Of a DNA stretch of 64,000 nt, positions 1 to 8,732 are shown in pieces (positions within the stretch are counted from its first letter, which is position 1; every line of letters starts with the position of its first letter). Location: contig NZ_JACKXD010000002.1 in NCBI RefSeq assembly GCF_014212355.1, forward strand, positions 372,001-436,000. Reading direction: 5' to 3'. The notes beneath the pieces are model-generated. The model did no database searches. It saw nothing but the letters and a program-made list of their open reading frames with translations, and was not told the origin of the DNA. Made by a program: the position numbers and the translations under genes. This DNA is from Halobellus ruber (GTDB taxonomy: Archaea > Halobacteriota > Halobacteria > Halobacteriales > Haloferacaceae).

Positions 1-300
1 CTCGATACGGCCGACCGGGTCGCCGTCGACGACGACCTCCCAGTCGCCGCCGGCCTGCGGGTCGAGCGCCCGGATCCGGACGTCGATCCCGTGCTCGGCT
101 TCGAGCCTATCGATGATCTCAGTCGTGACGGCCCCATCGGCGAACCGCGGGGGACGGTACGGCCGCATCCCGTGGCGTCGGAACGCGGCGACGTTCTCCC
201 GCCACCACGCGGGGAGCGCGTCGAGTTCGGTCCCGTCGTACGGCGAGTCCTCGTCGTATCCCGGCGGGTGACTCGCGGGTCGCGGCGGGTCCTCGGACAT
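1..300 (-). CDS. Hypothetical protein, 3' end outside the window
   Basis: An open frame of 100 codons starts at ATG 300-298 and runs off the left edge without a stop. The visible residues begin MSEDPPRPASHPPGYDEDSP. They continue into a Trp-Trp-Arg patch (ALPAWWRENVAAFRRHGMRPYRPPRF) and a short alpha/beta stretch ending with a GDPVGRIE-like strand. The composition is acidic and halophilic with no membrane segment. I do not recognise the family. A small DNA- or nucleotide-binding haloarchaeal protein is possible but unsupported. The gene is read away from the neighbouring EamA gene, which lies on the same strand 73 bp upstream of it. Confidence 0.6.
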   Translation of the reverse strand, partial: MSEDPPRPASHPPGYDEDSPYDGTELDALPAWWRENVAAFRRHGMRPYRPPRFADGAVTTEIIDRLEAEHGIDVRIRALDPQAGGDWEVVVDGDPVGRIE

Positions 301-372
301 CACCCGTGTATCGCCGGGCGCACCTCATAACCCTGCTGTCGATTCGGCCGCGTCCGGAGGCGCCTTCACGGC

Positions 373-1263
373 TCACACGAACGAGATCGCCGCCACGCCG
401 GCCACCGTCAGCGCCGCGCTCACCACGGTCCGACGCGTGACGCGCTCTACGTCCGGGATCATCATCGACGCGAAAAGCGTCGTGAACAGCGGCGAGGTGC
501 CGACGATCGGTGCGACCAACACGACGGATCCGGTCTCCAGCGCTGCGAACATCGTAAACAGCGCGGCGGCGTTCGCCAGACCGGACCCCACGAAGTAGAG
601 GTCCGACCGGCCGACCCCGGTGAACACGCTCCGCTGTCTGACGAGTGCGTAGCCGACCATCAGCGGGAGCGCGCTGGTGAGGTTCACCGTCGCGGCTTCC
701 AGCGGCGTCACCGCCGAGATGCTGAACCCGAAGCGGTTCAACACGGTCCCGCCCGCGGCGAGGACCGCGGCCCCGAGGGGGAAAAGCAGGCTGCTCAGGT
801 TCCACGAGCCGACCGCCCGATCGCCCGACAGCGACAGGAGCGTGATGCCGCCGACGATGAGCGCGACGCCCACGGCGACCGTGGCCGTCACCCGTTCGCC
901 GAGCAGGAGTGCCGCAAGCAGCACCGCAAACAGCGGCTGGGAGTAGAAGACGACGTTGCTGACGCTCGCGCCGACCCTGTCGATGCCGCGGAACCACAGC
1001 AACCACGCGAGGGAGGTCCCGCAGAGCCCCGAGACGACGAACGCCGACAGGGCGACCAGCGGGAGGTTGCCGCCCCCGCCGAGGCCGACCCTCGAGCCCA
1101 GCGAGACGACCCAGAAGATCGTCGCCCCGACGGAGAGCACGACGAGCGTCGCGCGCTCGGAGCGTCCGCCGTGCTCCATCCCGAGCTTCGAGAAGATCGG
1201 CCCGATCCCCCAACAGAGCCCCGAGACGAGCGACAGGGAGAGGACACTGAGCGCGGCCGACAT
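373..1263 (-). CDS. DMT-superfamily permease (EamA domain)
   Basis: This 296-residue integral membrane protein has about ten hydrophobic segments arranged as two EamA repeats (roughly residues 5-140 and 150-295). The N-terminal signature is a Gly/Trp-rich helix (SGLCWGIGPIFSKLGMEHGG). The second repeat carries a VAPIVGTSPLFTTLFAS segment typical of DMT exporters. The length matches the 10-TM drug/metabolite class. The substrate cannot be predicted; family members export amino acids, nucleobases or drugs across the cytoplasmic membrane. The gene is divergent from the aldehyde dehydrogenase at 1352. The ATG at 1263 is the first start that keeps the first helix intact. Confidence 0.9.
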   Translation of the reverse strand: MSAALSVLSLSLVSGLCWGIGPIFSKLGMEHGGRSERATLVVLSVGATIFWVVSLGSRVGLGGGGNLPLVALSAFVVSGLCGTSLAWLLWFRGIDRVGASVSNVVFYSQPLFAVLLAALLLGERVTATVAVGVALIVGGITLLSLSGDRAVGSWNLSSLLFPLGAAVLAAGGTVLNRFGFSISAVTPLEAATVNLTSALPLMVGYALVRQRSVFTGVGRSDLYFVGSGLANAAALFTMFAALETGSVVLVAPIVGTSPLFTTLFASMMIPDVERVTRRTVVSAALTVAGVAAISFV

Positions 1264-1351
1264 ACACGCTCGGACCCACTCGGAGTCGGCTGAAATTTGT
1301 TTGGGTGGCTCGAACCGGGATTTATGTCGCCCACTCCCGAACGTTGCGGCG

Positions 1352-2773
1352 ATGCGACAGCTCTACATCGACGGCGAGTGGCGCGACTCGGCGGCCGATC
1401 CGTTGGCGTGCCGCTCCCCGGTCGACGACAGTACGCTCGGCTCGGTGTCCCGTGGGACGCCGAAACACGTCGAGGAGGCGGTCGTGGCGACGACCGAGAC
1501 GGCGCGGACGTTCAGGGAGATGAACGTCCACGACAGGGCCGACGCGATCAGATCCGCGATGGACCGACTGGCGGAGCGCGCCGACGAGATCGTCGAGACG
1601 ATGGCACGTGAGACCGGGAAGCCGCTGAGCGAGGCGCGCACGGAAGTGGAGAGCGCGATCGATTCGGGACGGTCCTACGCCGCGGATGCGGTCCGGCTCA
1701 ACGGCGAGGTGACCCGCTCGACGTTCGAGGCGCGGCTGAACTTCACACAGCGGGAGCCGTACGGGCCGGCGGGGGTCATCACGCCTTGGAACTACCCGTT
1801 CGAGATCCCGACCGATCACCTCTCGGCGGCGCTCGTGACCGGCAACCCCGTGACGTGGAACCCCGCGTCGGAAGCCACACTGACGGCGACGTACATCGCG
1901 GAGGCGTTCGCGGAAACCTCGCTGCCCGAGGGCGCGTTCAACTTCGTCCCCGGACCCGGCAGCAGCGTCGGGGCGGCGCTGAGCACGCACGACGCGGTCC
2001 GGCTGGTCGCGTTCACCGGCAGCACGGACGTGGGCCAGCGGATCGCCGCGACGGCGGCGGAACGGAGCGCCCAGGCCCTGTTGGAGCTCGGCGGCAAGGA
2101 CCCCGTTCTGGTGCTCGACGACGCCGACGTCGAGGCCGCCGCCGACGCGATCGTGACGGGGAGCAACTACAACTGCGGGCAGTCCTGCTCGGGGACCGAG
2201 CGGGTCATCGCGACCGATGCCGTCTACGACGATGTCGTCGACGCCGTGACCGAGCGCACCGGGTCGCTCGTCGTGGGCGATCCGCTTGACGAGGCCACCG
2301 ACGTCGGCCCGCCGATCAACGACGACACCCGGTCCACCGTCCGCGAACACGTCTCGGACGCGGTCGACGCCGGCGCCCGGGTGACTGCCGGCGGCTCCGT
2401 CGGGCAGCGGTACTGCGAGCCGACCGTCCTGGCCGACGTGACGCCGGGGATGCGGGTCGCGACCAAGGAGACGTTCGGGCCGGTGACGCCGATCATCCGG
2501 GCCGCAGACACCGGGGCGGCGGTCGAAATCGCGAACGACACCAAATACGGGCTCCAGGCGGCGGTGTTCACCGAATCGCTCCGGACCGCCCACCGGGTGG
2601 TGAACCGACTCCGGTCCGGCGGAGTGGTGGTCAACGGGACGAACAACGTCTGGGAGCATCAACTCCCGTTCGGCGGGTTCAAGCAGAGCGGAAGCGGCGG
2701 CGAGTACAAGGGGACGTGGCACCTCGAAGGGATGACGCAGGTGAAGTCGGTGGCGATCGACTACGGGAACTGA
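1352..2773 (+). CDS. NAD(P)-dependent aldehyde dehydrogenase
   Basis: This 473-residue ALDH-superfamily enzyme oxidises an aldehyde to the acid; succinate-semialdehyde or betaine-aldehyde type substrates are plausible. Visible motifs are the cofactor-binding region around PAGVITPWNYPFEIP, the FTGSTDVGQRIA loop, the general-base Glu in LLELGGKDPV, and the catalytic Cys in NCGQSCSGTERV. An open frame extends far upstream, but the ATG at 1352 gives the canonical N-terminus MRQLYIDGEWRDS. The stop codon TGA is at the same time the left flank of palindromic repeat copy A, so the repeat abuts the gene with no spacer. Confidence 0.95.
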   Translation: MRQLYIDGEWRDSAADPLACRSPVDDSTLGSVSRGTPKHVEEAVVATTETARTFREMNVHDRADAIRSAMDRLAERADEIVETMARETGKPLSEARTEVESAIDSGRSYAADAVRLNGEVTRSTFEARLNFTQREPYGPAGVITPWNYPFEIPTDHLSAALVTGNPVTWNPASEATLTATYIAEAFAETSLPEGAFNFVPGPGSSVGAALSTHDAVRLVAFTGSTDVGQRIAATAAERSAQALLELGGKDPVLVLDDADVEAAADAIVTGSNYNCGQSCSGTERVIATDAVYDDVVDAVTERTGSLVVGDPLDEATDVGPPINDDTRSTVREHVSDAVDAGARVTAGGSVGQRYCEPTVLADVTPGMRVATKETFGPVTPIIRAADTGAAVEIANDTKYGLQAAVFTESLRTAHRVVNRLRSGGVVVNGTNNVWEHQLPFGGFKQSGSGGEYKGTWHLEGMTQVKSVAIDYGN

Positions 2774-2851
2774 TACTGTCGGCTATCGTCGCGTGACGGA
2801 TTTCGACACCCCGGGGTGCCGAAAATCTTCACGTAGTTATAGCCAACAGTA
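2774..2851 (-). repeat. Palindromic element family 1, copy A
   Basis: This is a 78-bp near-perfect inverted repeat with outer arms TACTGTCGGCTAT and ATAGCCAACAGTA. Its centre pairs TTTCGACACC with GGTGCCGAAA. It is flanked on both sides by TGA; the left TGA is the stop codon of the aldehyde dehydrogenase. The arm carrying CGTGACGGA is on the left and the arm that reads (reversed) CTACGTGAAGA is on the right, the opposite order to copies C-E. Other copies lie at 11437, 34542, 36049 and 58709. It could serve as a hairpin terminator for the upstream gene. Confidence 0.9.
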
Positions 2852-2968
2852 TGAGTCGGTCAGGACGACTGATCCACCCCGGTACCCCTGAAAACGACCG
2901 AGCAAGAGCCGCCTACCGACCGTTCTCCCGATCCGGCGGACGGCGTAGCATACGTCATATTACAATAG

Positions 2969-2980
2969 TTTTTTATACGT
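2969..2980 (+). promoter_or_regulatory. TATA box of the oligopeptide ABC operon
   Basis: A T-rich TTTTTTATACG stretch is centred about 27 nt before the ATG at 3002, within an otherwise AT-rich spacer. This spacing predicts a leaderless or near-leaderless transcript, the common arrangement in haloarchaea. Confidence 0.65.
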
Positions 2981-3001
2981 AAAGTATAGATAACACTTGT
3001 C

Positions 3002-4708
3002 ATGCGCCGACGGACGTTACTAAAAGGTAGCGTACTCGCCGGAACAGTCGGGTTGGCCGGATGTACCGGCGACGACAGCGACGGGGCACAGACCGGGTTG
3101 GACACCGAGACCGACGGATCGGACTCGGATTCCGGATCGGACAGTTCCGGAAGCACGGAGGAAAGCGACGACTCCGGAACGGTCAGAATCGGCCTCCCGG
3201 AACCGGTTCCGCCGATCATGGACACCCGGACCGCCGCCGACGACGGCGCGCACAACTTCCGGGTGATAAGCACGCTCACTTCGTTCAACAGGCAGGGCGC
3301 GGTCACGCCGCACCTGGCGACCGACTGGTCCTACGAGAACGACGGCCAGGAGCTGGTGTTCGACCTCCGCGACGACGTGGTGTTCCACGACGGCTCGGAG
3401 TTCAACGCCGAACACGTGAAGTGGCACCTCACCGACTTCCTGGCGAACGGCTCGGGAACGTCGTACGTCGTCGACTCGGTGGACGACGTGGTCGTCGAGG
3501 ACACCTACCGGGCCCGCGTGATGTTCGAGTCCCCGGACCCCTACATCGTCTGGGACCTCGCGTCCGCGTGGGGGCAGCTCCACAGCCGCGAGGCAGTCGA
3601 GAAGTACGGCGACGAGTACGGACAGAGCGGGAAGGTGGTCAGCGCCGGCCCGTTCAAGGAGGTCGAACACGACAGCGACCACGCGATCCTCGAACGGTAC
3701 GACGAGTGGAGTTGGCCCAAACCGTGGGAGAAGGAGCTGTACGACGGGGACGTGGAAGTTCGGCCCGCGCGGCTGGAGTACCAGTCGTACCCCGAAACGG
3801 CGACCCGGACCTCGGCGCTCGAAGCGGGCGACGTCGACGGGTTGATCGCGGGCCTCCCGTACAACCGCGTGCCGAACTACCAGGAGAACGACCAGTTCAA
3901 CGTCGCGGCGCCGCCGGCGAGCACCGAGCAGATCTTCATCATGCTCAATCTGGATCCCGAGACCAGCACGTCGCCGGTGTTGGCCGAGGATCTGAGCCTC
4001 CGGAAGGGGATCTCCTACGCCATCGATCGCCAGGAGATCGTCGACGTCATCTTCAACGGGATCGGACAGCCGGCACCGAACTACCTCGTCCCGACCACCG
4101 CCGCACACAACGTTCCGGAGGAGTTCAACTACACGTACGACCTGGAACGGGCGAGGAGTGTGATGCGCAACAACGGCTGGACGGTCAACCCCGACGGCAT
4201 CAGCACGAAGAACGGCCGCGAAGCGCGCTTCACCCTGCTCACGCAGAACACCGAGCTCTCCCGCCGGCGTGCCACCCTCATCCAGGAGCAACTCAAGGAC
4301 GTCGGCGTCCAGATGGAGGTGAGCCAGACCGACACCTCGACGTTCAAACAGGACGTCGGCAACAGCAACTTCGCCGCCGGGATGTCGACGTTCTACGACT
4401 GGGGGAACGCCGACCAGCTCTGGTGGGCGACGAGCGAATCCGCCGAGGACTCCTACTACCTCAACTCGAACGCCTGGAAGCAGTACCCGCAGGCGACGGA
4501 ACTCACCGATCGGGCGCGGGACGCGAACACGCTCGAAGAGCGGACCGAACGGTTCAAAGAGGCACACAAGTTCCTGCTCGAGAACGTCGTTCCGATGATC
4601 TACCTCGTCTATCCGACGGCCGCAGACGCGTGGGGGGACCACATCGAAAACTGGAAGCCACACTACAAGGGTGCCGTAATGTGGCCCGTCGAGAGCGAGG
4701 AGTGGTAA
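3002..4708 (+). CDS. ABC transporter substrate-binding protein, dipeptide/nickel (SBP_bac_5) family
   Basis: This 568-residue extracellular lipoprotein opens with a twin-arginine signal (MRRRTLLKGSVLAGTVGLAG) and a lipobox LAGC, so the mature protein is Cys-anchored outside the cell. A Ser/Asp/Glu linker (about residues 25-65) precedes a family 5 binding domain. That domain shows LATDWSYENDGQELVFDLRDDVVFHDG near its start and LSLRKGISYAIDRQEIVDVIF in the middle, both family hallmarks. It is the first gene of a five-gene operon with two permeases and two ATPases. The ligand is likely an oligopeptide, though this family also binds sugars, glutathione and nickel complexes. Confidence 0.93.
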   Translation: MRRRTLLKGSVLAGTVGLAGCTGDDSDGAQTGLDTETDGSDSDSGSDSSGSTEESDDSGTVRIGLPEPVPPIMDTRTAADDGAHNFRVISTLTSFNRQGAVTPHLATDWSYENDGQELVFDLRDDVVFHDGSEFNAEHVKWHLTDFLANGSGTSYVVDSVDDVVVEDTYRARVMFESPDPYIVWDLASAWGQLHSREAVEKYGDEYGQSGKVVSAGPFKEVEHDSDHAILERYDEWSWPKPWEKELYDGDVEVRPARLEYQSYPETATRTSALEAGDVDGLIAGLPYNRVPNYQENDQFNVAAPPASTEQIFIMLNLDPETSTSPVLAEDLSLRKGISYAIDRQEIVDVIFNGIGQPAPNYLVPTTAAHNVPEEFNYTYDLERARSVMRNNGWTVNPDGISTKNGREARFTLLTQNTELSRRRATLIQEQLKDVGVQMEVSQTDTSTFKQDVGNSNFAAGMSTFYDWGNADQLWWATSESAEDSYYLNSNAWKQYPQATELTDRARDANTLEERTERFKEAHKFLLENVVPMIYLVYPTAADAWGDHIENWKPHYKGAVMWPVESEEW

Positions 4709-4723
4709 CACCGCCACCGAGAG

Positions 4724-5650
4724 ATGAGCCTCTACTCGTACATCGGGCGTCGGACGCTGGGGCTGCTCCCGAAGCTGCTTTTGGCGTCCGGGATCGTCTT
4801 TGCGCTCGTCCAGCTCACCCCCGGCGACCCGGTCACGACGCTGGCACCGCCGCGTGCCGGCCCCGAGGAGCTCGCCGCGATCCGAGCCAAGTGGCGGCTC
4901 GACGAGCCGGTGTACATCCAGTATCTGGCGTGGATGGGGAACCTTCTGCAGGGTGACCTCGGCGTCTCCGTCGCGACGCGGAACCCCGTCACGGAGATGA
5001 TCGCCATCCGTGCACCCATCAGCCTCCGGTTCTCGCTGCTCGCACTCGCGATCTCCTACGGGATCGCGATCCCGTTCGGGATCATCGGGGCCCTGAAACA
5101 GCACACGAAGTGGGACTACCTGTCGATGGGGTTCGTTCTCCTCGCGGTCTCGTTCCCGAGCTTCTGGTTCGCCATCATCCTGATACTGATCTTCGCGATC
5201 CAGTTGCAGTGGGTGTCCGCCGTCGGATACGGGACGCTCGGACTGCTGGTGCTCCCGGCCGTGGCGCTCGGCCTCCGCGGCAGCGCAATCGAGACGCGCG
5301 TGATGCGGTCGTCGATGATCGAGACGCTGAACGAGAAGTTCATCACGGCCTCGCGCGCCCACGGCCTCCCCGAGCGGAACGTCATCCTCAAACACGCGGT
5401 CAGGAACGCCCTGATTCCGATCATCACCCTCTTGGGCCTCCGGTTCGGCTACATTCTGGCCTCCGGGCTCGTCATCGAGATCGTGTTCAACCGCCCGGGC
5501 GTCGGCCACCTGCTGGTGGATAGCATCTTCAAACGCGACTACCCGGTCGTCCGCGCCATCCTGATGATCCTCGTGACGACAATTATGCTCGGAAACTTCC
5601 TCGCAGACGTCCTGTACGGGCTCGTCGACCCGCGGATACGGTACGAGTGA
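4724..5650 (+). CDS. ABC transporter permease, DppB-like
   Basis: This 308-residue membrane permease has the DppB/OppB layout. An N-terminal TM segment (GRRTLGLLPKLLLASGIVFALV) is followed by the PGDPV motif, five further TM segments, and the cytoplasmic coupling loop RAHGLPERNVILKHAVRNAL that docks on the ATPases. It pairs with the next gene to form the channel for the peptide-type importer. The gene begins 15 bp after the binding-protein stop and ends overlapping the next start region. Confidence 0.95.
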   Translation: MSLYSYIGRRTLGLLPKLLLASGIVFALVQLTPGDPVTTLAPPRAGPEELAAIRAKWRLDEPVYIQYLAWMGNLLQGDLGVSVATRNPVTEMIAIRAPISLRFSLLALAISYGIAIPFGIIGALKQHTKWDYLSMGFVLLAVSFPSFWFAIILILIFAIQLQWVSAVGYGTLGLLVLPAVALGLRGSAIETRVMRSSMIETLNEKFITASRAHGLPERNVILKHAVRNALIPIITLLGLRFGYILASGLVIEIVFNRPGVGHLLVDSIFKRDYPVVRAILMILVTTIMLGNFLADVLYGLVDPRIRYE

Positions 5651-5652
5651 CA

Positions 5653-6588
5653 ATGAGTGAGCAAACGACGTCCATCGACTGGGAGGGACTGGCCGAAGAG
5701 TGGGAGGAGGAAGTCGACCGGATCGGCAGCGCCGGGTCGCGAGTCGAGCGGGTCACCTACTTCCTCCGCGACCTGGCTCAACACCGGCTCTCGATCATCG
5801 GCGCCGGGATCCTGGCGTTCGTCGCCGTGGTCGCGCTCTTTGCGCCGCAGCTCGCCCCCTACAGCCCGACGGAGGTCAACCCGACCGCGATCAGGGCCGC
5901 ACCCTCCGCCGCCCACCCGTTCGGGACTGACAGCCTCGGACGCGACATCCTCTCGCGGGTGATCTTCGGCAGCCGGATCGCACTCCAGATCGCGGTGACC
6001 TCGATGGGGCTCGCGTTCGTCGTCGGCTCCGTCCTCGGCGCCCTCGCCGGCTACTACGGGGGCAAGGTGGACTCGGTGGTCCAGACCGCAATCGACACCA
6101 CCTGGGCGTTCCCCGCGATCATTATGGGGTTGGCGCTGGCGTCGATCCTGGAACCGGACCTCACCACCGTCCTCGCCGCGATCGCGCTGGTGTTCTGGGG
6201 CATCTTCGCGCGACTCGTACGCGGGGAGGTGCTCTCGTTGCGCGAACTGGAGTTCATCAAGGCGTCGGAGGCCATCGGGCTCTCGGACGCCAGGATCATC
6301 TTCCGACACCTCATCCCGAACGCGATCGTCCCGGCGTTCGTGGTCGTCACGTTGCAGATGGGAAACGCGATCGCCGTTGCGGCCTCGCTGTCGTTTCTGG
6401 GACTCGGCGTCCAGCCGCCGACGGCGTCGTGGGGCATAATGCTCTCGGCCGGACGGCAGTACATCACGACGGCGTGGTGGATCTCCGTGTTCCCCGGGTT
6501 GGCGATCGTGCTCGTGATAATGTCGTTCAACTTCCTCGGCGAAGGGCTCAGAGACACCATCGACCCCAAACTGGAGAACAGCCGATGA
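5653..6588 (+). CDS. ABC transporter permease, DppC-like
   Basis: This is a DppC/OppC-type permease of 311 residues. A cytoplasmic N-terminal extension of about 55 acidic residues is followed by six TM segments. The hallmark HPFGTDSLGRDILSRVIFGSR lies after TM1, and the coupling loop SEAIGLSDARIIFRHLIPNAI lies before the last TM pair. ATG 5653 is 2 bp after the dppB-like stop; a GTG at 5647 in the same frame is an alternative that would overlap it. The 3' end overlaps the next gene by ATGA, indicating translational coupling. Confidence 0.94.
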   Translation: MSEQTTSIDWEGLAEEWEEEVDRIGSAGSRVERVTYFLRDLAQHRLSIIGAGILAFVAVVALFAPQLAPYSPTEVNPTAIRAAPSAAHPFGTDSLGRDILSRVIFGSRIALQIAVTSMGLAFVVGSVLGALAGYYGGKVDSVVQTAIDTTWAFPAIIMGLALASILEPDLTTVLAAIALVFWGIFARLVRGEVLSLRELEFIKASEAIGLSDARIIFRHLIPNAIVPAFVVVTLQMGNAIAVAASLSFLGLGVQPPTASWGIMLSAGRQYITTAWWISVFPGLAIVLVIMSFNFLGEGLRDTIDPKLENSR

Positions 6589-7559
6589 ACGGCCCGCTAC
6601 TCGAGATCCGCGATCTTGAGACGACGTTCGACACGAACGCGGGCACCGTCGAGGCCCTCCGCGGCGTCAACCTCACCATCGAGGAGGGCGAACGCGTCGG
6701 ACTCGTGGGGGAGTCCGGGAGCGGCAAGTCGGTCACCGCCCAGTCGATCCTCAGACTGATCGAGTCCCCCGGCGGGATCGACGCCGGCAGCATCGCGCTC
6801 CACGGACGGGACCTGCTCGGCCTGTCGGACCGCGAGATGCAGCGCGTCCGGGGCCGGGACGTGACGATGATCTTCCAGGACCCCTCTACCTCCCTGGATC
6901 CGGTGTACTCCGTCCGGAGCCAGATGGTCGAGACGATCGGCCACAACCGCGACGTGAGCGACGCCGAAGCCGAGGAGATCGCGAAGAAGTACCTGGAGAT
7001 GGTGGATATGCCGAACCCCGACCGGGTTCTCGACAGCTACCCCCACGAGCTCTCGGGGGGGATGAAGCAACGCGTCTCGATCGCGATGACGCTCGGCTTC
7101 GACCCGGATCTGATCATCGCCGACGAACCCACCACGGCGCTCGACGTGACGGTTCAAAAGAAAGTACTGGAGATATTCAAAGACGTCGTATCGGAGGCGG
7201 AACTCTCCGTGCTCTGGATCACCCACAACCTCGGCGTCGTGGCCGAGTTCTGTGACAAGATCGCGGTGATGTACGCCGGCGAGGTCGTCGAATACGGGAG
7301 CGTCTACGACATCTTCGATACGCCGGCCCACCCGTATACCAGGGAGTTGCTCCGGACGATCCCGAACATCAACCGCCCGAACGAGGAACTGCGCGTCATC
7401 GAAGGGTCGGTTCCGGATATGCTCGACCCCCCGGAGGGGTGTGCGTTCCACCCTCGGTGTCCGGACGCCGAGCCGCGGTGCCGCACGACGCGGCCGGATC
7501 CGGTAGGCGGCGACGAACACGAGGCCTCGTGTCTGGTCCACGACGCGTCCGAACAATGA
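6585..7559 (+). CDS. ABC transporter ATP-binding protein, DppD-like
   Basis: This 324-residue ATPase of the oligopeptide importer has Walker A GESGSGKSVT, signature LSGGMKQRVSIAM, Walker B DLIIADEPTTALD and an H-loop (ITHNLG). The C-terminal oligopeptide-transport extension has the conserved Cys-rich sequence PEGCAFHPRCPDAEPRC, which in many relatives binds an iron-sulfur cluster. ATG 6585 overlaps the stop of the preceding permease (ATGA) and gives the usual N-terminus MNGPLLEIRDLETTF; the frame remains open upstream but without homology. Confidence 0.95.
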   Translation: MNGPLLEIRDLETTFDTNAGTVEALRGVNLTIEEGERVGLVGESGSGKSVTAQSILRLIESPGGIDAGSIALHGRDLLGLSDREMQRVRGRDVTMIFQDPSTSLDPVYSVRSQMVETIGHNRDVSDAEAEEIAKKYLEMVDMPNPDRVLDSYPHELSGGMKQRVSIAMTLGFDPDLIIADEPTTALDVTVQKKVLEIFKDVVSEAELSVLWITHNLGVVAEFCDKIAVMYAGEVVEYGSVYDIFDTPAHPYTRELLRTIPNINRPNEELRVIEGSVPDMLDPPEGCAFHPRCPDAEPRCRTTRPDPVGGDEHEASCLVHDASEQ

Positions 7560-8638
7560 ACGGGAACGCTACGTCTCACGGCTCGGCGGAGTCGACGCCG
7601 CTCCTGCAGGTTCGGGATCTCCGGAAGCACTACCCGATCGAGGAGGGAATCCTGCGCCGCCAGACCGGAACGGTGCGGGCCGTCGACGGCGTCGATCTGG
7701 ACGTCCGCGCCGGCGACATCCACGCCATCGTCGGCGAGTCGGGCTGCGGGAAGAGCACGCTGTTGGAGACGCTTCTCGGGCTGGAGGAGCCGACCGGTGG
7801 AACGGTCCGCTTCGACGGAACCGACATTTCTACCCTCTCGGCCGGCGCGCAACGCGAACTCAAAAGCGAGATCCAGATCGTGTTCCAGAACCCCGAGTCG
7901 TCGCTCGACCCCCGGGACACCATCGGACAGATCATCGCGGAACCGCTGGACCTCCACACCGACGCCACGAACCGCCAGATCGACGCCCGGGTGGTGAGTC
8001 TGCTGGACGATGTCGGCCTCGGCCCCGACTACTACGGCCGGTATCCGCACGAACTCTCCGGGGGGCAACAACAGCGCGTGGCGATCGCCCGGGCGATCAG
8101 TCTGAACCCGAGCCTGCTACTGCTCGACGAACCGACGAGCGCCTTGGACGTGAGCGTCCAATCGAAGATTCTGAAGCTGCTCGGCGAGATCAAAGACGAG
8201 TACGACCTGACGTACGTGATGGTTACCCACGACCTCTCCGTCGTCCGGCAGTTCGCGACCGAGGTGTCGGTGATGTATCTCGGAAACGTCATCGAGACGG
8301 CGCCCGTCGAGGCGCTCTTCGGGTCCCCGAAACACCCGTACACGAAGGCGCTGATCTCCGCGGTTCCCGTCCCGGACCCGCACTACGATTCGGAGAACGA
8401 CATCACCCTCCCCGGGACCGTCCCCGAACCCAGCGACCCGCCCGCCGGGTGCCGGTTCCACCCGCGGTGTCCGGTCGCCACAGAGGAGTGTTCCGCGGCG
8501 TTCCCGGAGTTCGAGACACACGGGGACAACCACGTGCGATGTATCCGGGTCGACGAGGCGGAGTCGCTCGGGCCGGTCACCGGTGACAGCCGTTCGGCGT
8601 CGTCGTCCCCGGCCCGCCAGACGACCGAGGACGACTGA
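7556..8638 (+). CDS. ABC transporter ATP-binding protein, DppF-like
   Basis: This 360-residue second ATPase forms a heterodimer with the preceding DppD-like protein. Motifs are Walker A GESGCGKST, signature LSGGQQQRVAIARA, Walker B LLLLDEPTSALD, and the C-terminal PAGCRFHPRCPVATEEC cluster region. The ATG at 7556 overlaps the preceding stop. A low-complexity Ser/Arg tail of about 25 residues (SRSASSSPARQ) follows the conserved core. It is the last gene of the operon. Confidence 0.95.
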   Translation: MNGNATSHGSAESTPLLQVRDLRKHYPIEEGILRRQTGTVRAVDGVDLDVRAGDIHAIVGESGCGKSTLLETLLGLEEPTGGTVRFDGTDISTLSAGAQRELKSEIQIVFQNPESSLDPRDTIGQIIAEPLDLHTDATNRQIDARVVSLLDDVGLGPDYYGRYPHELSGGQQQRVAIARAISLNPSLLLLDEPTSALDVSVQSKILKLLGEIKDEYDLTYVMVTHDLSVVRQFATEVSVMYLGNVIETAPVEALFGSPKHPYTKALISAVPVPDPHYDSENDITLPGTVPEPSDPPAGCRFHPRCPVATEECSAAFPEFETHGDNHVRCIRVDEAESLGPVTGDSRSASSSPARQTTEDD

Positions 8639-8720
8639 TCGGCCTCCGACACGCGGCTCGTTTCGGTGTCCCGGCGAAGGAACCTATTAGTGGCTGGACC
8701 GGGTGTGGTACGGTGTAACG

Positions 8721-8725
8721 AGGAG
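8721..8725 (+). promoter_or_regulatory. Shine-Dalgarno AGGAG that decides the next start
   Basis: AGGAG sits 7 nt before the ATG at 8733 but only 1 nt before the in-frame ATG at 8727. The normal spacing favours 8733 as the true start of the following gene. Confidence 0.55.
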
Positions 8726-8732
8726 AATGCGG

